From: Spizellomyces punctatus DAOM BR117
Taxonomy: Eukaryota > Chytridiomycota > Chytridiomycetes > Spizellomycetales > Spizellomycetaceae
Direction of reading: 5' to 3'
Assembly (NCBI RefSeq): GCF_000182565.1
Contig: NW_015971541.1
Span: 1,125,039-1,189,038, forward strand
Length of the DNA stretch: 64,000 nt
Positions within the stretch are counted from its first letter, which is position 1. The number at the start of each line of letters is the position of its first letter. Shown piece by piece: positions 37,160 through 48,905 of the stretch. The notes beneath the pieces were generated by a model. It ran no database searches. It was given only the letters and a program-made list of their open reading frames with translations, and had not been told where the DNA came from. The position numbers were made by a program, and so were the translations under genes.

Positions 37160-39217
37160 TCAACGAGTGGCCTCCAAGAGATCGCGGGTCCATTTCGCAC
37201 CTTCTTCAAAATGAGTACCCAAGCCGACAAATCCCTCCATACATGTCCCCAAGCTCCCCAGCACATCGTCGGCTTCCGTCAGTAGGCCAAGTCGATGCAG
37301 ATTAATGTAACCTGTTGCAGCTTGCCAAATGCAGATCCCAAACGTCCAGGGCTCCAGATTTTTAATGGTCGGATTGGTGGGTAAAATAACTTCAGCCAAA
37401 ATGCGTACTATCTCCCGCGCTTCCTCCCGACATCCTACAACAGCAGCGCTTGCCTTCGCATATTCTAAACTCGTTGATGAGTGTACTGTGTCGATCATCG
37501 CCGGCCAGCGAAGGAGCAAACGAGAGGTGTGATATAACAGATGCACAGAGACCCAGAACCAGCTTTGCAAGGGCTTATCGGCGGTAAGATCAGGTATGAA
37601 GTACTTGCCAAGATGAGTTGCCCACGATGGCAGACCAGCAAACCAAGCGCGAAGCTCCTGATCTAAGCCCTGAAGCTGTGACTGGCGATCCGCATAACTT
37701 CCGACTTCCATTGAATTCGGGTTTGGTAAATATAGCCAAGTTGGGAGTCGAATATTGTCCTGATGGCCACTCGGTATAGGGTCTGGAAGAATACGATCAA
37801 AAATGTCATGCAGCTTGAGAAACGCAATATACGGATCAGTCATAATGTCGCGTATCGCATCCGGTTGTGGAGATTCCCCGGATTTGAGTACAGTTTGCCA
37901 GAGAAGCTCGGCAGAAGGTAACTGTACTCGAACAATCTCTAATGAAATCCGCCGCGGACGAAATCCCAGATTCGCCATCTGCCTTAATTCCCTGGTGAGC
38001 AACACTGACTTAATCACATGTCACCGGGTATTGCTACATACCGGTCTCCATGAAAGCAGGCCCAGAATGTCCTTCGCCTCGTCTCCGTTACGACCCACGT
38101 TTGTGACGGGTCGATCTCCGGTTCCAGATGAAGGTCTAATGACAGCGCGATGCTAATTGCACTGTCCAAGTGCTGCACTCCAGTAAGAGCTGTAGTAGAG
38201 GAGTCAGGGGCCATGATCAACAATTTCCAGCGACAGGGAGTCACTACTCACTACGGCCCGAGGACAGAGCGTGCGCCTAATTGGGCAATTTTCAACCATC
38301 GCGCAAACTTTTAAGTGCAATTGAATGGCCTTATAGCATACCGATAGTAGTAACAAGGCATGGATTACTTCAATGTCAGCAGCAGCTTGGCTTTGATGCA
38401 ACAATTGCTCAGCACGTTCATAGAATAAGTCGCCAGCCCTGTACTGAGGCCGTCCCGGGAAGAGGTTTGAATACTTTGCTCCAAGGGTATACACTGCATT
38501 CATTAGCAACGGCGAGTGACTCCGTAGTTCTCGCATAAATGTACAGTGATGGAGAAAGTTGTGCGGCTGTACGTGGTAGTGGCATGCGATAAAGAGCTTA
38601 TAAATAAGTGATTATGAGCATACTGTTCCTCATATGAGTATAGGTACGCGTTGCGTACATACCTCTACGAGTTCATCCAAGGCGGTCTGGGCAATGTTAG
38701 GCTCGTTGCTATAATCCTCCTCCTCAGCCAGCAGATCAGACAATGCTTGATCAGAGAGTTGCCCATTACCCTCGGCTAAATTGGACATTGCCGAAGAGTC
38801 GAGCGACACAGAAGAACTTCCTGAACTCAAGTCCATCAATTCAGGCGTTACCGCAGTATTTTCGGTGGCACTCTGTGCTAATGCTCTCCTTGCAGTCTCC
38901 TGTTGATGTGCCAAAAGCAGGGCACCCGGATCAAGGCCATGTTCTCGAGCTAGCGTTTCCAAGTCTCTTAGCCTCGTTTGCAATAGATCTACATAGCGTG
39001 CACGAGGGCCCTTTTCCTTTGTTTCCGCTACGTTGTCTGTGGCCGTCTGCTGGTGTCCCGAGCTACGTGCTGACCAGCTGCAGCTCAGAGAGCTTCTTTC
39101 ACACGTCCCGCAACTCGGCCGTACACCGTCGCATTTGTATTTACGTTTCCGACAAGGATCACAAGCTTGATACACCCGCTTTCGCTTTGGCACCTGATGC
39201 TCTTTTGAAGAGGACAT
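37160..39217 (-). CDS. Zn2Cys6 fungal transcription factor
   Basis: Binuclear zinc cluster protein. The first exon carries YQACDPCRKRKYKCDGVRPS plus CGTCERSSLSC, which gives the six Cys of a C6 cluster with spacing 2-6-6-2-6. A short coiled-coil (RYVDLLQTRLRDLETLARE) follows for dimerisation. After an acidic Ser-rich linker, later exons encode the fungal-specific middle homology region: HSPLLMNAVYTLGAKYSN, then HLDSAISIALSLDLHL with TRRRTFWACFHGDR, then a long helical C-terminal exon (38017-37160). The last exon continues to LLEATR and stop. The target genes cannot be predicted. This fold is confined to fungi. Confidence 0.9.
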
Positions 39218-39350
39218 CGTGGAAGATTGGCGCGGAGAGTCTCATTCAATACGACTGGCTCCACTGTTACTCTACTTTGGTTGGAACCAAACCCACACAT
39301 TCGCGACAGATTCAGACTTGCTCAATGCTCAGATCTACAGAAAATGTAAG

Positions 39351-41311
39351 ATGCAGCAAGCGCCTGACCTATTAATGACGACCGAACCAAGCGATCCCGG
39401 GCAGTCCTCCCTACTTGTGCGGAACGTACCGTTAGATGAACTACCAGTCGGGAAGGACATCACGGATTTCTTCGTTCGATTCGGTGCAAAAGACGTTCGG
39501 GTCTTAAGAGGAGGGAAAATGGTAGGTATGTGGTACGTCGGCAGTGAGTTTCACCAATAGATTGCGTTGGCTAAGTCATGTGTTATGCCGGCAGCGCAAC
39601 TGTGCATTTGTTCGCTTCCCTTCGTCCGCTGAAGCTTCTGCCGCCTCGAGCAGGTTGCGAAGAATATCGCTCTTTGGTCGGAAGCTCAAAGTGGAATATG
39701 CACAAGCATTGGATGGGTACGAAAAAATGCAAGATCCTGGTGTTATGGGCAACCCTTCTTGATTTCCTTCTCCTTAGATCGGCTCAGGAGGAAGCCAAGT
39801 GTGCATCATCAAACACTGCTCCAGCACCGGTGACCATCGCACCACAGCTCGGGTGATGTCTCTACGATACATTTCCATAGATAGCACTGACAGAAAAGTC
39901 TAAACTTGCCCCTTTTGCAGGATTAACTGGTCTTCTTCCCCCAATCTGGTTTATCGCTACCCATCTCCTACTCCCGACATCCTCAGGAACATCATGCGTT
40001 CCATTGCTGCAGTGCCTAAACTTTATACGCAAGTTCTGCATTTGATGAATAAAATGAACTTACCACCGCCGTTTGAACACGTGGCTAAAGAGTCTTCCAA
40101 GGTAAGTAACCTGTACTTACGGCCGATCGACCCAATCATGGGTGGTACTTACATCGCATCTCGGGCAGAAACTTGGACATTCGCAGCAATACCTGCGTGT
40201 AAGTACGATACAAGGCAAGAAGCGACCTCGTGATGAGCTTCTAGCAAGCGATGAATCTGAACTAGATTCTGAAGAGGACGTCAGACCGATCAAAATCAAA
40301 AGATCAGCTATGGAAGGTCCTGCTCTCCAGCAGCATATGAAGCACGCTCCTTCCATGGAACTGGTCACACCTACACCGCCAATACTCCCAGTAGCGCACC
40401 GGGTCCCCTTCCAAAGCTCCGTCACAGTTGGAGCAAGTGCTCATCAATGGAACTTCTCCGTTCAGCCTCTCCCACCAGGAATGACGCGTTCCGCACTACC
40501 TGTGCCGTTACTGGCCAATTCCGGTCCGAAAATTTACAGTCCCCGTCGACCTGTCCCCCCACCTCTCCTGAATTCGCCCCCCGGCCCACCGCTCACCTTC
40601 AATCGACACCCGGTAACAATGTCGTCCGCGATGGTACTTCGTCCCCCTTCCCACCGAAGCCCCCCAGTTACCGAATCCGCCAACAGAGAGAGTGTCCCTG
40701 CATCAAAAGGGAACGAAATGCCTACGGTGCACCAAGATGTTATCTCCTTGGTGGAGCTGCAAACGCATCGCCTGTCCATTACGGGTATGAAAATCTTGTA
40801 ATAGTAAGCTGTGACGACTATTATTTACCTGGCTTATTCTAGATCTTATGAAGATCCCATCTTTTTCCAAGTATACACGTGGTGATCCCTCACCTGTACT
40901 TTACGTTAAAAATCTTAACCACAAGAAAGTGTCGGAAGCGGATTTGCGACGAATATTTGGTCGATTTCATACGTCGCAAGATATTGAAAGGTATTGAATG
41001 CATATTCAATGATATCAACCGCAATTGAATCATCAATTCCTTGGGCTCATGTGGCAAAACTATCATAACTCAGTCTGGACATCAAGCTTATGAAAGAGGG
41101 AAGAATGAAGGGGCAGGCTTTCGTCCGCTATACCAGTACCGACGCTGCGACTGAAGCCTTAGACAGCATACATGGCTTCGTTTTGCACGACAAACCGATG
41201 GTCATTGTGAGTAACTACCTCTTGTCAGGAAAAAATGCATTCACAGATTGAGTGACTCAACTGTTTTAGCAATACGGGCGGTCCGGAATAACTGAACACC
41301 ACAGTCGATGA
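39351..41311 (+). CDS. RNPC3: U11/U12-65K minor-spliceosome protein (RNPC3)
   Basis: Bridges the U12 snRNA and the U11-59K protein in the minor spliceosome. Eight exons (39351-39521, 39595-39716, 39778-39852, 39921-40101, 40187-40784, 40843-40990, 41074-41206, 41270-41311) join in frame to 489 residues. RRM1: SSLLVRNVPLDELPVGKDIT, then CAFVRFPSSAEASAAS. The 59K-binding segment is almost identical to other RNPC3 proteins: VPKLYTQVLHLMNKMNLPPP. RRM2, which binds the U12 3' stem-loop: PVLYVKNLNHKKVSEADLRR, then DIKLMKEGRMKGQAFVRY. The central Pro-rich linker is poorly conserved. It diverges from the Zn2Cys6 gene, 133 nt between starts. Confidence 0.94.
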
Positions 41312-41398
41312 CTTGCCGTCGTTTAGAATGTACATACGAGTCAGCTCGGCTCAAAAGTTAAATTATTTATGTTTTGCGATGTCCATGTAAACAACGTG

Positions 41399-42516
41399 TC
41401 AATACCCGACGACGCATCTCGCCGCCTTGGCCAGATCTCTCCATACACATATCTGGCTGAACCCACTATTCTGCATAATTTGTGTCACGCGACTAGCTTG
41501 TTCGGACCCGATCTCCGTTACTAGTCTAGGTATAGGAACTCGACTGTCAGTCTCCGATGCAGGTTTCAAAAGCCACCTTTGCGCGACGAACGCTATTCGT
41601 TCATGAAAGGCTGTTCCATTATTATCTGCAATTAGTGCACAATGATCTTCCCACTCTTTCACATCTTCGTCCAACTCCAAAAATTCCTGTTTCGATACAT
41701 AAGGCGGATTGCTGACGATCATGTCGAACCGGCGACTGACATGGCCACCCAGATGTTGTACAACCCCATCGTCCCACACATCAACCCACTGCACATCCAG
41801 CAGGGAAGGAGAAATGTCTAATCTGCGTGCGTTCACGCGAGTAAGACGAAGTGCTGAAGCGGAGATATCGGCAGCCGTAACGTGCACGTCCCCAATACCC
41901 GAAAGGTGATGCGCTAATGAGATTGCTATGCATCCAGTTCCTGTACATAGATCCAGAATACGGAATGGTTCCTTTTCATGGGATGATCGGGTGGCAATGT
42001 GAGGTTTGAGTGCATCTATCAACTTCATTGTCCATTCCTCAGTCTCCCATCTAAGAATAGACCCAAGAGAGACCGATGAGCTCCATACACAAATTACACA
42101 ATTTCTCTTAACTAGTATCGCCTTCCTTCTCACCTCGATTCTTACCTTGGTATGAGCGTTGGTCTCCTCACTTTCAGTTCCAAGCCGCAGAAAGGCTGCG
42201 TACCCAACAGGTACTGGAGCGGTCTCTTTTTCTCTACTCTCTCGTATATCCACTGGTCAAGTCGGCGCTGTTCCTCCACTGTGCACAGCTCAGATAATGA
42301 CCTTTCTAGGATGGTGGGGGCGAAAGTAGGAATAGGTGACGGTCGGGAAGGGCGTGGAAAGTAGTAGGCAGATCTTGACCTACGAGAGTGCAATTTTTCT
42401 ACCATCCACTTCAATTCACGAGCTGCAGCTTGGGAATCGTTGTCGCATGCTGGGAGAAGCCGAGTGACAAGGGAATTGTATAGCGCTCGACCAGGTTGGA
42501 GGCCGGACACTGCCAT
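41399..42516 (-). CDS. HemK-type release-factor glutamine methyltransferase (Mtq1/HEMK1)
   Basis: Methylates the Gln of the GGQ motif in (probably mitochondrial) class I release factors. Exons 42516-42146 and 42050-41399 give 340 residues. The N-terminal helical domain (VEKKRPLQYLLGTQPFCGLE) precedes the Rossmann methyltransferase with the AdoMet loop LDLCTGTGCIAISLAHHL. The substrate-Gln motif NPPY lies in DMIVSNPPYVSKQEF. An in-frame ATG at 42552 would lengthen the N-terminus by 12 residues. The short basic N-terminus fits mitochondrial import but is not proof. Confidence 0.92.
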
Positions 42517-43024
42517 GGTGTTCTTGCAGATCTGCCTATTAGTATCGTGCACGCGACATTTAAAAATGCGATCACAAAAAGATTGCTATCAATCTATGAA
42601 ATACTGGCCAATGGAAAGCATGGTTTTATCCTCAAAAGAATGAAACAGGCATGGTCTACACGACGTTACCCATTCCCCCTCCGCAACCAGAGACATGAAT
42701 GCCAGATTATCTGTGCACGGTACTGAAGCCTGTCTCGATGTAGATACCTCTCCCAACAAGGTTTATCTCCAGCCCAGATACCCTCAATGTGATAGATAGG
42801 TCGTTTTATTTATTGCCTGTCCACTGCTAGAGATTTCCGCTTGTGTTCGATCATTCCCAAAATGGACAGCGTTGCCGTGCGATATCTGGTTAATTTGCAA
42901 GTATTAGGCGGCTATGAGATATATTCATAACCGTGTTTGAGGCACGAGAACATTGGCGAGAATGTTGCTCCACCCAATTCCGCTCAATGAAGCACTCGGC
43001 TGTATTGACGGCAAGCAAGCCGTA
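42517..43024. other. Region between the HemK-type gene and the SfsA-like gene
   Basis: It contains the divergent promoters and possibly a 5' exon of the SfsA-like gene; ATGs at 42863 and 42961 head short open frames. No family similarity was found in these frames. Confidence 0.35.
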
Positions 43025-44224
43025 ATGATGTTTCAAGAGCCCTTGATACCTGGTATAATAAAAGCAAGGTTGGTTGCCAAGAGTTGTTAAGGAACCTTTC
43101 GCGAAATTGACATGGATCTTCGGTATCAATATCAGACCCAACCGGTTCATTATGGAGGTGTCGTGCTGGCAACCTGCAGTCCTTTGAATTGCCTCATGCG
43201 TGGACCATTCAACATGTGCGTCACAGGTTGATATCCATGGTAGAGGAGTGTGCGATTGTCATTGCCCATGTCAGTTCGTGTTCATAGTCTATGTATGCTT
43301 GGAGTTGAAAACTGAAGCTGCAACATTCTAGGCACAGGCCGGATTGGTAACCTAAATTTCGGCAACACACCCTGCCTTGTGTCCAAGTCGAAACCTGGAC
43401 AAAAGAGGAGAACCGAGTTCACTGTGGAAGCCATATCGACGCAGTCAATTTCGGAGCCCCTGTCAACCACAGAGTGGATCGGTATCAATCAATCACTATC
43501 GAACTCATATGTGGAGTACTTTATGCGATTGGGAGCCTTTGACGAACTGGGTATTACGAAATCCTCAACGATTCGGAGAGAAGTGTCGGTTGGAGACAGT
43601 CGAATCGATTTTGAGATCGATGAGACGACCTTTGTAGAGGTCAAGGTGAGCATTTTACTTTTGAATGTTGAAGCTCACCTCTGAGAACTGACCCGGTCCC
43701 AAGACGCCTTTAATTCATATACCAGGTACGGGGATAGGGGACTCAAAGCCATTGACAGCGTTTCATAGGTAAATTCGAAAAAAGTCTTGATGCGCAACAT
43801 CTATAGGGTGAACTAACGCTTCTGTAATGCGACAGGATTGTTAAGGTCTGCCATTCCTTCGCATAAACATGCATATTCCATTTCTGATGCGTATTATTCA
43901 GCATTTTGATGAATTAGCTAGCGCCGTCAAATCAGAATCCAGCACAGGTCACTTGAAGAGGGGCATATTTTTGTTCTGTTTTTTCTACGATGCGCCACCG
44001 TTTCAACGACCTCCGGCTACGGTAAATATTGAGGCTATCACTCAGGCAGCGAAACGAGCGAAGGAAGCGGGGGTGCAGTTCTGGCAGGTAATTCCATATT
44101 CCTCGCAAATGTAAACGTAGGCGACTAATCTGAATTGCCCTTACTGTTCTTTCAGGCTAATTTTAGGGTAACACCTGAGGGAATCCATTTTCTTAGAGTA
44201 TTCCGACTGGAAAGCGACTATTAA
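43025..44224 (+). CDS. SfsA-family protein (sugar fermentation stimulation-like), spliced
   Basis: SfsA is mainly a bacterial and archaeal family with a nuclease-like fold; its function is unsettled. Segments in family order: FQEPLIPGIIKARL; VDIHGRGVCDCHCPCTG; TGRIGNLNFGNTPCLVSK; YVEYFMRLGAFDELG; the hallmark SRIDFEIDETTFVEVK; KHFDELASAVKSESSTG; and the end VTPEGIHFLRVFRLESDY. The CPNTG-like loop and the RIDF...FVEVK block are diagnostic. At least five introns interrupt it, so it is a resident nuclear gene and not contamination. The first two introns and the start are uncertain (ATG at 43025 or 43028; an in-frame ATG lies at 42961). Confidence 0.78.
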
Positions 44225-44367
44225 AGGGTAATGCTATGTAAACAGTCAATGGAGGGATATTCCATCAAACAATGAGCGCCACTGGACGTGGTGTCCCCGC
44301 GAGTTTCATCGAAGATTGTGCAAGCGCATGAATAAATATCATTAAACCTCAATATCTACTGTACGAT

Positions 44368-46160
44368 CTACATTATTCTACATCTGCCTTGCGATGCATC
44401 CCGTTCGGCCTCATGTTCCACCCTTGTTAAAAGCCCTTGTGCTTCCTCAGCCAGCGGCCCGCCTCTTTTCACCGCTGCAACCAAATATGACCTAGCTAGG
44501 TTTAAATCTTTGTTAACCTTCCTGAAAAGATCTCCAGGTTGCCTCTTCAGTCCCTCTAGATACAATTTTCCCAAATTGACTTGCGAAATCTGAAGGCCCT
44601 GTTCTGCTGCCATTTTCCAATACTCGATGGCGTCCCAAATATCGCGTTTTATGTCGAACTCTTCGTTGCCTTGAAAATAAATGCTGGCAACATTGTGCTG
44701 CGCTATTGACAACCCTGCATCACAACAATGAATAACAATTGATCTATGCATTGGAATCAAAAGGGACTTACCCTTGTTAGCCGCTTGCAGAAACAGCTCA
44801 AGCGCTTTCTTAGCATCGGGGCGTCCATCAGGTGATCCTTCTCCCGACGCATAGTGGGTCCCAAGCAGAAATGTAGCTTCGACCATCCCTGATGCGATGT
44901 AAGTTACTGGTACCTTGTGTAATCAGTCAGTTGAAGGTACCTTTCTCATGTGCGTGCTGCAGGTACTTCATCGCCTTGGGCACATTCTTAGGAACAACGG
45001 GGACGATACCCTTCCCGTAAATAAAACCTACACTTGTTCATCTAACCCACCAAAAGGAGCGCTTTCAAAGTGGCATAGAGACCTAGCTGGCCATATGCTT
45101 GAGTAATTCCACTTGTAGCTGCGGATTCAAGCAACTTTATCCCTGAAGACACGTCAGATCCCGTAGAGATGTGACGTAGACCAAGGATGTACTGGGACAA
45201 CCCGTGCTTTCGACTTGCTAAGGATCGCATGATTTGGAGAGCCTGCTTAACGTCCTTTTTGAATCCGGGAATATCTTGAACAGATCAGACACTTAATTAA
45301 TGGTCTGGACTGACTCGAGCATGCTACATATCAAATTACCTTTGGATAGAACTTGGGCATATTGATATTCTGCATCCATATCGCCGCACCGAGATGCGAT
45401 TTCCAACATCTTCCGTGCGAGGGGTAATCCATCTTAGATTCAATTAGTCTTCATCTGGCGTGGGAATGGAAGGGAAACACCGCCAGGCCAATTTTACAAC
45501 TGATAGGTACCTGGCGAATGTCGGGCTAACATAGTGCCCACCATCGTTAGATTTCGTACGTCCCTATTTGCAACTATATGACAACAACTGGATGGTTGAG
45601 CGCTGTATTCGATCTGCATTCCTCACCAACATAAAAATGCGTCCAAACCTACTCTCCATAAGCGTTCGCTCCAAGACAACAGTACTCCCAGCTGCATTAT
45701 TTTTCCCAAAGTCTATGATTGCCGATACCAAGGCCACCTGTTGATGAGCAGGTATAGAGACCCGCTTGTCTTCATACAGCTTGTGCAAGATGGGCCACGG
45801 CGGTAGCACCTCCTCAGGAACCAAGCTTTGCAAATCTGTCGGTGAAGTTCTTGTGCTGTGCGTCGGTACACCGGCATCCTTTACGGCACTCTCCAGAACT
45901 TCACCGTCTATCGATATAGTGTCAAATACTCCCCCAACGGTTGGGGTACGAAGCCCGTTGCCCCTCATCGAAGGAATGGACGTGAAATGTCGCAGACCTG
46001 ACCTGTTTGAATCGCGGGTCCATGAAGAGGATATAACAGGGACGGCACGCAACGCTGCTTGGTTCGAAGGAACCCCTTTTGTGTTGTTGGCCTTGCAAAA
46101 GACAGCCACATGCTGCTGCGCTCGTTGAGCCCGATATCTGGTGGATGAGTGGACGTTCAT
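44368..46160 (-). CDS. Sel1-like repeat protein, possibly mitochondrial
   Basis: Exon 1 (from 46160) encodes a basic N-terminus (MNVHSSTRYRAQRAQQHVAV) of mitochondrial type, then about 170 residues without a recognised domain. Later exons encode Sel1/TPR-like repeats: GLPLARKMLEIASRCGDMDA, DVKQALQIMRSLASRKHGLS, VPKAMKYLQHAHEKG, DAKKALELFLQAANKG, DAIEYWKMAAEQGLQISQVN and LARSYLVAAVKRGGPLAEEA. It ends at 44368 with SQGRCRIM. Exon borders between 45560 and 44890 are approximate. Function is unknown; it is not obviously a paralogue of the Sel1 gene at 4664 beyond the repeat type. Confidence 0.72.
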
Positions 46161-47952
46161 GCCACCAATTTTCGAAATTTTCTCAGCACTTGGTGATCTG
46201 ACAGTAAGGCATCCTGAACTTCACGATCGGCTTCATTCGATCCATAAATATCCCATTGGAAGTAATGTTTAACCACTTTAACCACTATTGTCATTGGGAT
46301 ATTTCAATTGCGGGAATCGATCATCTAACTCTGCCCGCGCTCACGGCGTACCCCCAATCAGTATTGGAACTCTGGCTCTAACCATCCTGTCTCTCACATG
46401 GCCGTTAAACTCTCCTTAGTTCACTTCAACCATCTGAGGGTGACAACCGTAAGTTTTCATTCCATCGTATGCGGACAGCCATGGAAGTCTGGCATTCCCG
46501 CTTGTGCTTGACGCCATGTGTGGCGAACATTGGCCAGCTTGTTGACACAGACGGTCCATTCAATATTGTATGTTTCAACACATGTTCTGCAACTTCCTCC
46601 GTAAAATGTCACATTGGAAACACCTAAGGAAGCATGTTATCACACATGGTCCTTTTCAGAAGGACAGGCAGTCTACAGCGTCAAGCAATGAAGAGGGAAA
46701 CTGGCCCATTATCCTACCTATAAAGAGAGTCTTGACTCACTGCATGTGCTGTGGCAGTTTGATAGAATCTGTGCCAGCGGAATGGGATATTGGCACAGTT
46801 GCCAAAGGGTCAAAATTATGGACTGGTCCTAGAACAAGTGCCCAATATGTCCGCTAATGACTTTCTACACTTTTTGCTTGCTTTTCGGAAGATCTGGGAT
46901 CACTAGATGTGTGCGCATCAATGACCACAGCCGCTTTTGTCCAATTGCGTGTCCTTTGCGAGATGACGACGTCGCTCGGATGTTAGGGAAATGCGCAGGC
47001 ACTGCATCCGAAAACCTAATGAACTCATGCGCTCCTGACTCCAGTAACTGCATCTACAAGTATTGTATATCATGTAGCTGCCAGCGCAACTGTGGAGGCG
47101 AAGGTGCTTCACAACGCTTTATGACAAGCCTGTCCGAGTCGATGGAATGCAGCCATCACCTATATCACCTGTTCTCGAACGTCCTTTGTTCAATTATTCC
47201 ACCACAAGAGATCTTCATGTTAGACGAAAACATTTTTCTTCCATCAATTATTTCCAGCAAGACTTGGAACTTCCTCATCTTGATCTGTTTATAATTCTCT
47301 GTATGCTTTAAGTTGGTCATATTTGTCAACCATAGGTCTGACAAAGATCCACTATCTTTAGTTTCTTGTCACCTCCCTCGTCTTACTTGGTACCCCGAAA
47401 CCATCCAAGCAATATCAGCAGCATACAATGGATCACCTAGGTCAATTTCTATTTCGGTGGACGGTTTCCGGTCATGTATCGGGCAAATGCGCAAACATCA
47501 GAGCGTATAACGTGAGGTAGATCTTTTGTTTCCAGTCTGAGGACGCGCTACTAAGCACGTTAACCAGACCCACCACATAGCAACCCATTGCTGGGCGGAC
47601 GATCTTGCACATGTAAAATGACTACACATTTCCATACCCGACTTGGGTGCATAAGCTACCGTATTTTGACGTTATCAAAGCCGGTATGTTACGGAACTCC
47701 TAGACATTCATTTGTTGCTACTGCAAGATTATATCAGGTAAGTAACACCATATCCGTCTGGCATAGCTCTCTTTGCTGATATCGTCCTGGGTCACATAGC
47801 AGCCAAGAAATTTCAGTTCTAGGCGAACCTCTTCCTTATTTTCTTGTGGACCAACCAACACCTTTCCAGCAGTATCATGTACAGGACGCTCAGCAACTAT
47901 AGGGCTTTCTTTGATAGAAGGCCGGAAGCCGATCCAAGCTCGTGCTCTACAA
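46161..47952. other. 1.8 kb region without a confident gene
   Basis: No family similarity was found. On the plus strand, open frames at 46570-46857 (95 codons) and 46857-47294 (145 codons, Cys-rich around NLMNSCAPDSSNCIYKYC) follow each other directly. The frame at 47618-47739 encodes a basic, mitochondrial-presequence-like segment ending at a GTAAGT donor and could be an alternative first exon of COX11. This is the least gene-dense stretch of the window. Confidence 0.4.
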
Positions 47953-48695
47953 ATGGCAGTTCTATCTCGTTTCTTCTCAACTAGCAACGTCTCCCGCTCG
48001 TATCCATCTCAGCAAGACCCTTCCGATGCCCGCTCCCGGTACCGACAAGAAAGAACTTTTGCCATGCATACTACAATGTATTACACCGCTGCGATTATCG
48101 TCTTCTTTATTGGTGCATCGTACGCGGCTGTTCCCCTCTATAAGCTCATTTGCACCCAAACAGGGCTGGACGGCACTCCGCTCACTTCCCCTGGTCACAA
48201 GTTTGAGCCGGAATCTATGGTTCCTGTTCCAAACTCAAGGAAGGTGAAAATCAGATTTGCGTCATCAGTGTCCGACAGCATGCGTTGGTCGTTCGTTCCC
48301 GTTACCCAGGAAATCTCCGTTGTTCCGGGAGAAACTGCGTTGGCATTCTATACCGCGCACAACCCTACGGACGAGGATATTGTCGGTATATCCACGTATT
48401 CGGTGGTGCCCGCCAAAGCGGCACAATACTTCAATAAAATACAATGCTTTTGCTTTGAAGAGCAGAGATTGGAAGCGAATGAGGAAGTCGACATGCCTGT
48501 CTTCTTCTACATTGATCCCGAATTCGCATACGACCCTTGGATGAAAGACGTGAGAACAATCACCTTGCATTACACATTCTTCAAAAGTAAGTTGGTCCGA
48601 TCATTGCCAAGTTAGTTCGCCTTCTGATCGCAGGCTTTCTTCAGGTAAAAATCAATAAAGGCACCAAATTGACCGCACATGGAGGCATGATGTGA
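47953..48695 (+). CDS. COX11: Cytochrome c oxidase copper chaperone COX11
   Basis: Inner-membrane protein that delivers copper to the CuB site of Cox1. From the ATG at 47953: a presequence (MAVLSRFFSTSNVSRSYP), one membrane helix (AAIIVFFIGASYAAVPLY), then the intermembrane-space CtaG/Cox11 domain. The copper-binding motif CFCF lies in NKIQCFCFEEQRLEANEEVD, followed by MPVFFYIDPEFAYDPWM and VRTITLHYTFFK. A GTAAGT donor after TFFK gives a short last exon ending at 48695 or, with the next acceptor, at 48658; unspliced reading stops at 48615. An alternative first exon at 47618-47739 spliced to 48013 is also in frame. Confidence 0.92.
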
Positions 48696-48905
48696 CTGTG
48701 AGATATGGTTCCCCTTAACATGGTATCTCCATGCGAATTGGCATCAGGGGACAGACATAGCATACACACAATATGATACAACAAGGAGCTTTGTACTTTA
48801 TTTATTGCCATTACCCAGTTAGTATCGTGGAGCGATTTCGTTACATTCTCGCGCTATGTGTCCTCCCTGTACTTCTCCATTAGAAAGATGTCTGGAAGTA
48901 ATGTA

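Noticed and set aside
43083-43091. Minus-strand TTCCTTAAC, a perfect U12 branch-site consensus
   Set aside because: No minus-strand gene, U12 donor or acceptor was found around it. The plus strand carries the SfsA-like gene here.
47718-47987. Minus-strand open frame of 89 codons next to COX11
   Set aside because: No family match, and any upstream exon would overlap COX11 coding sequence.
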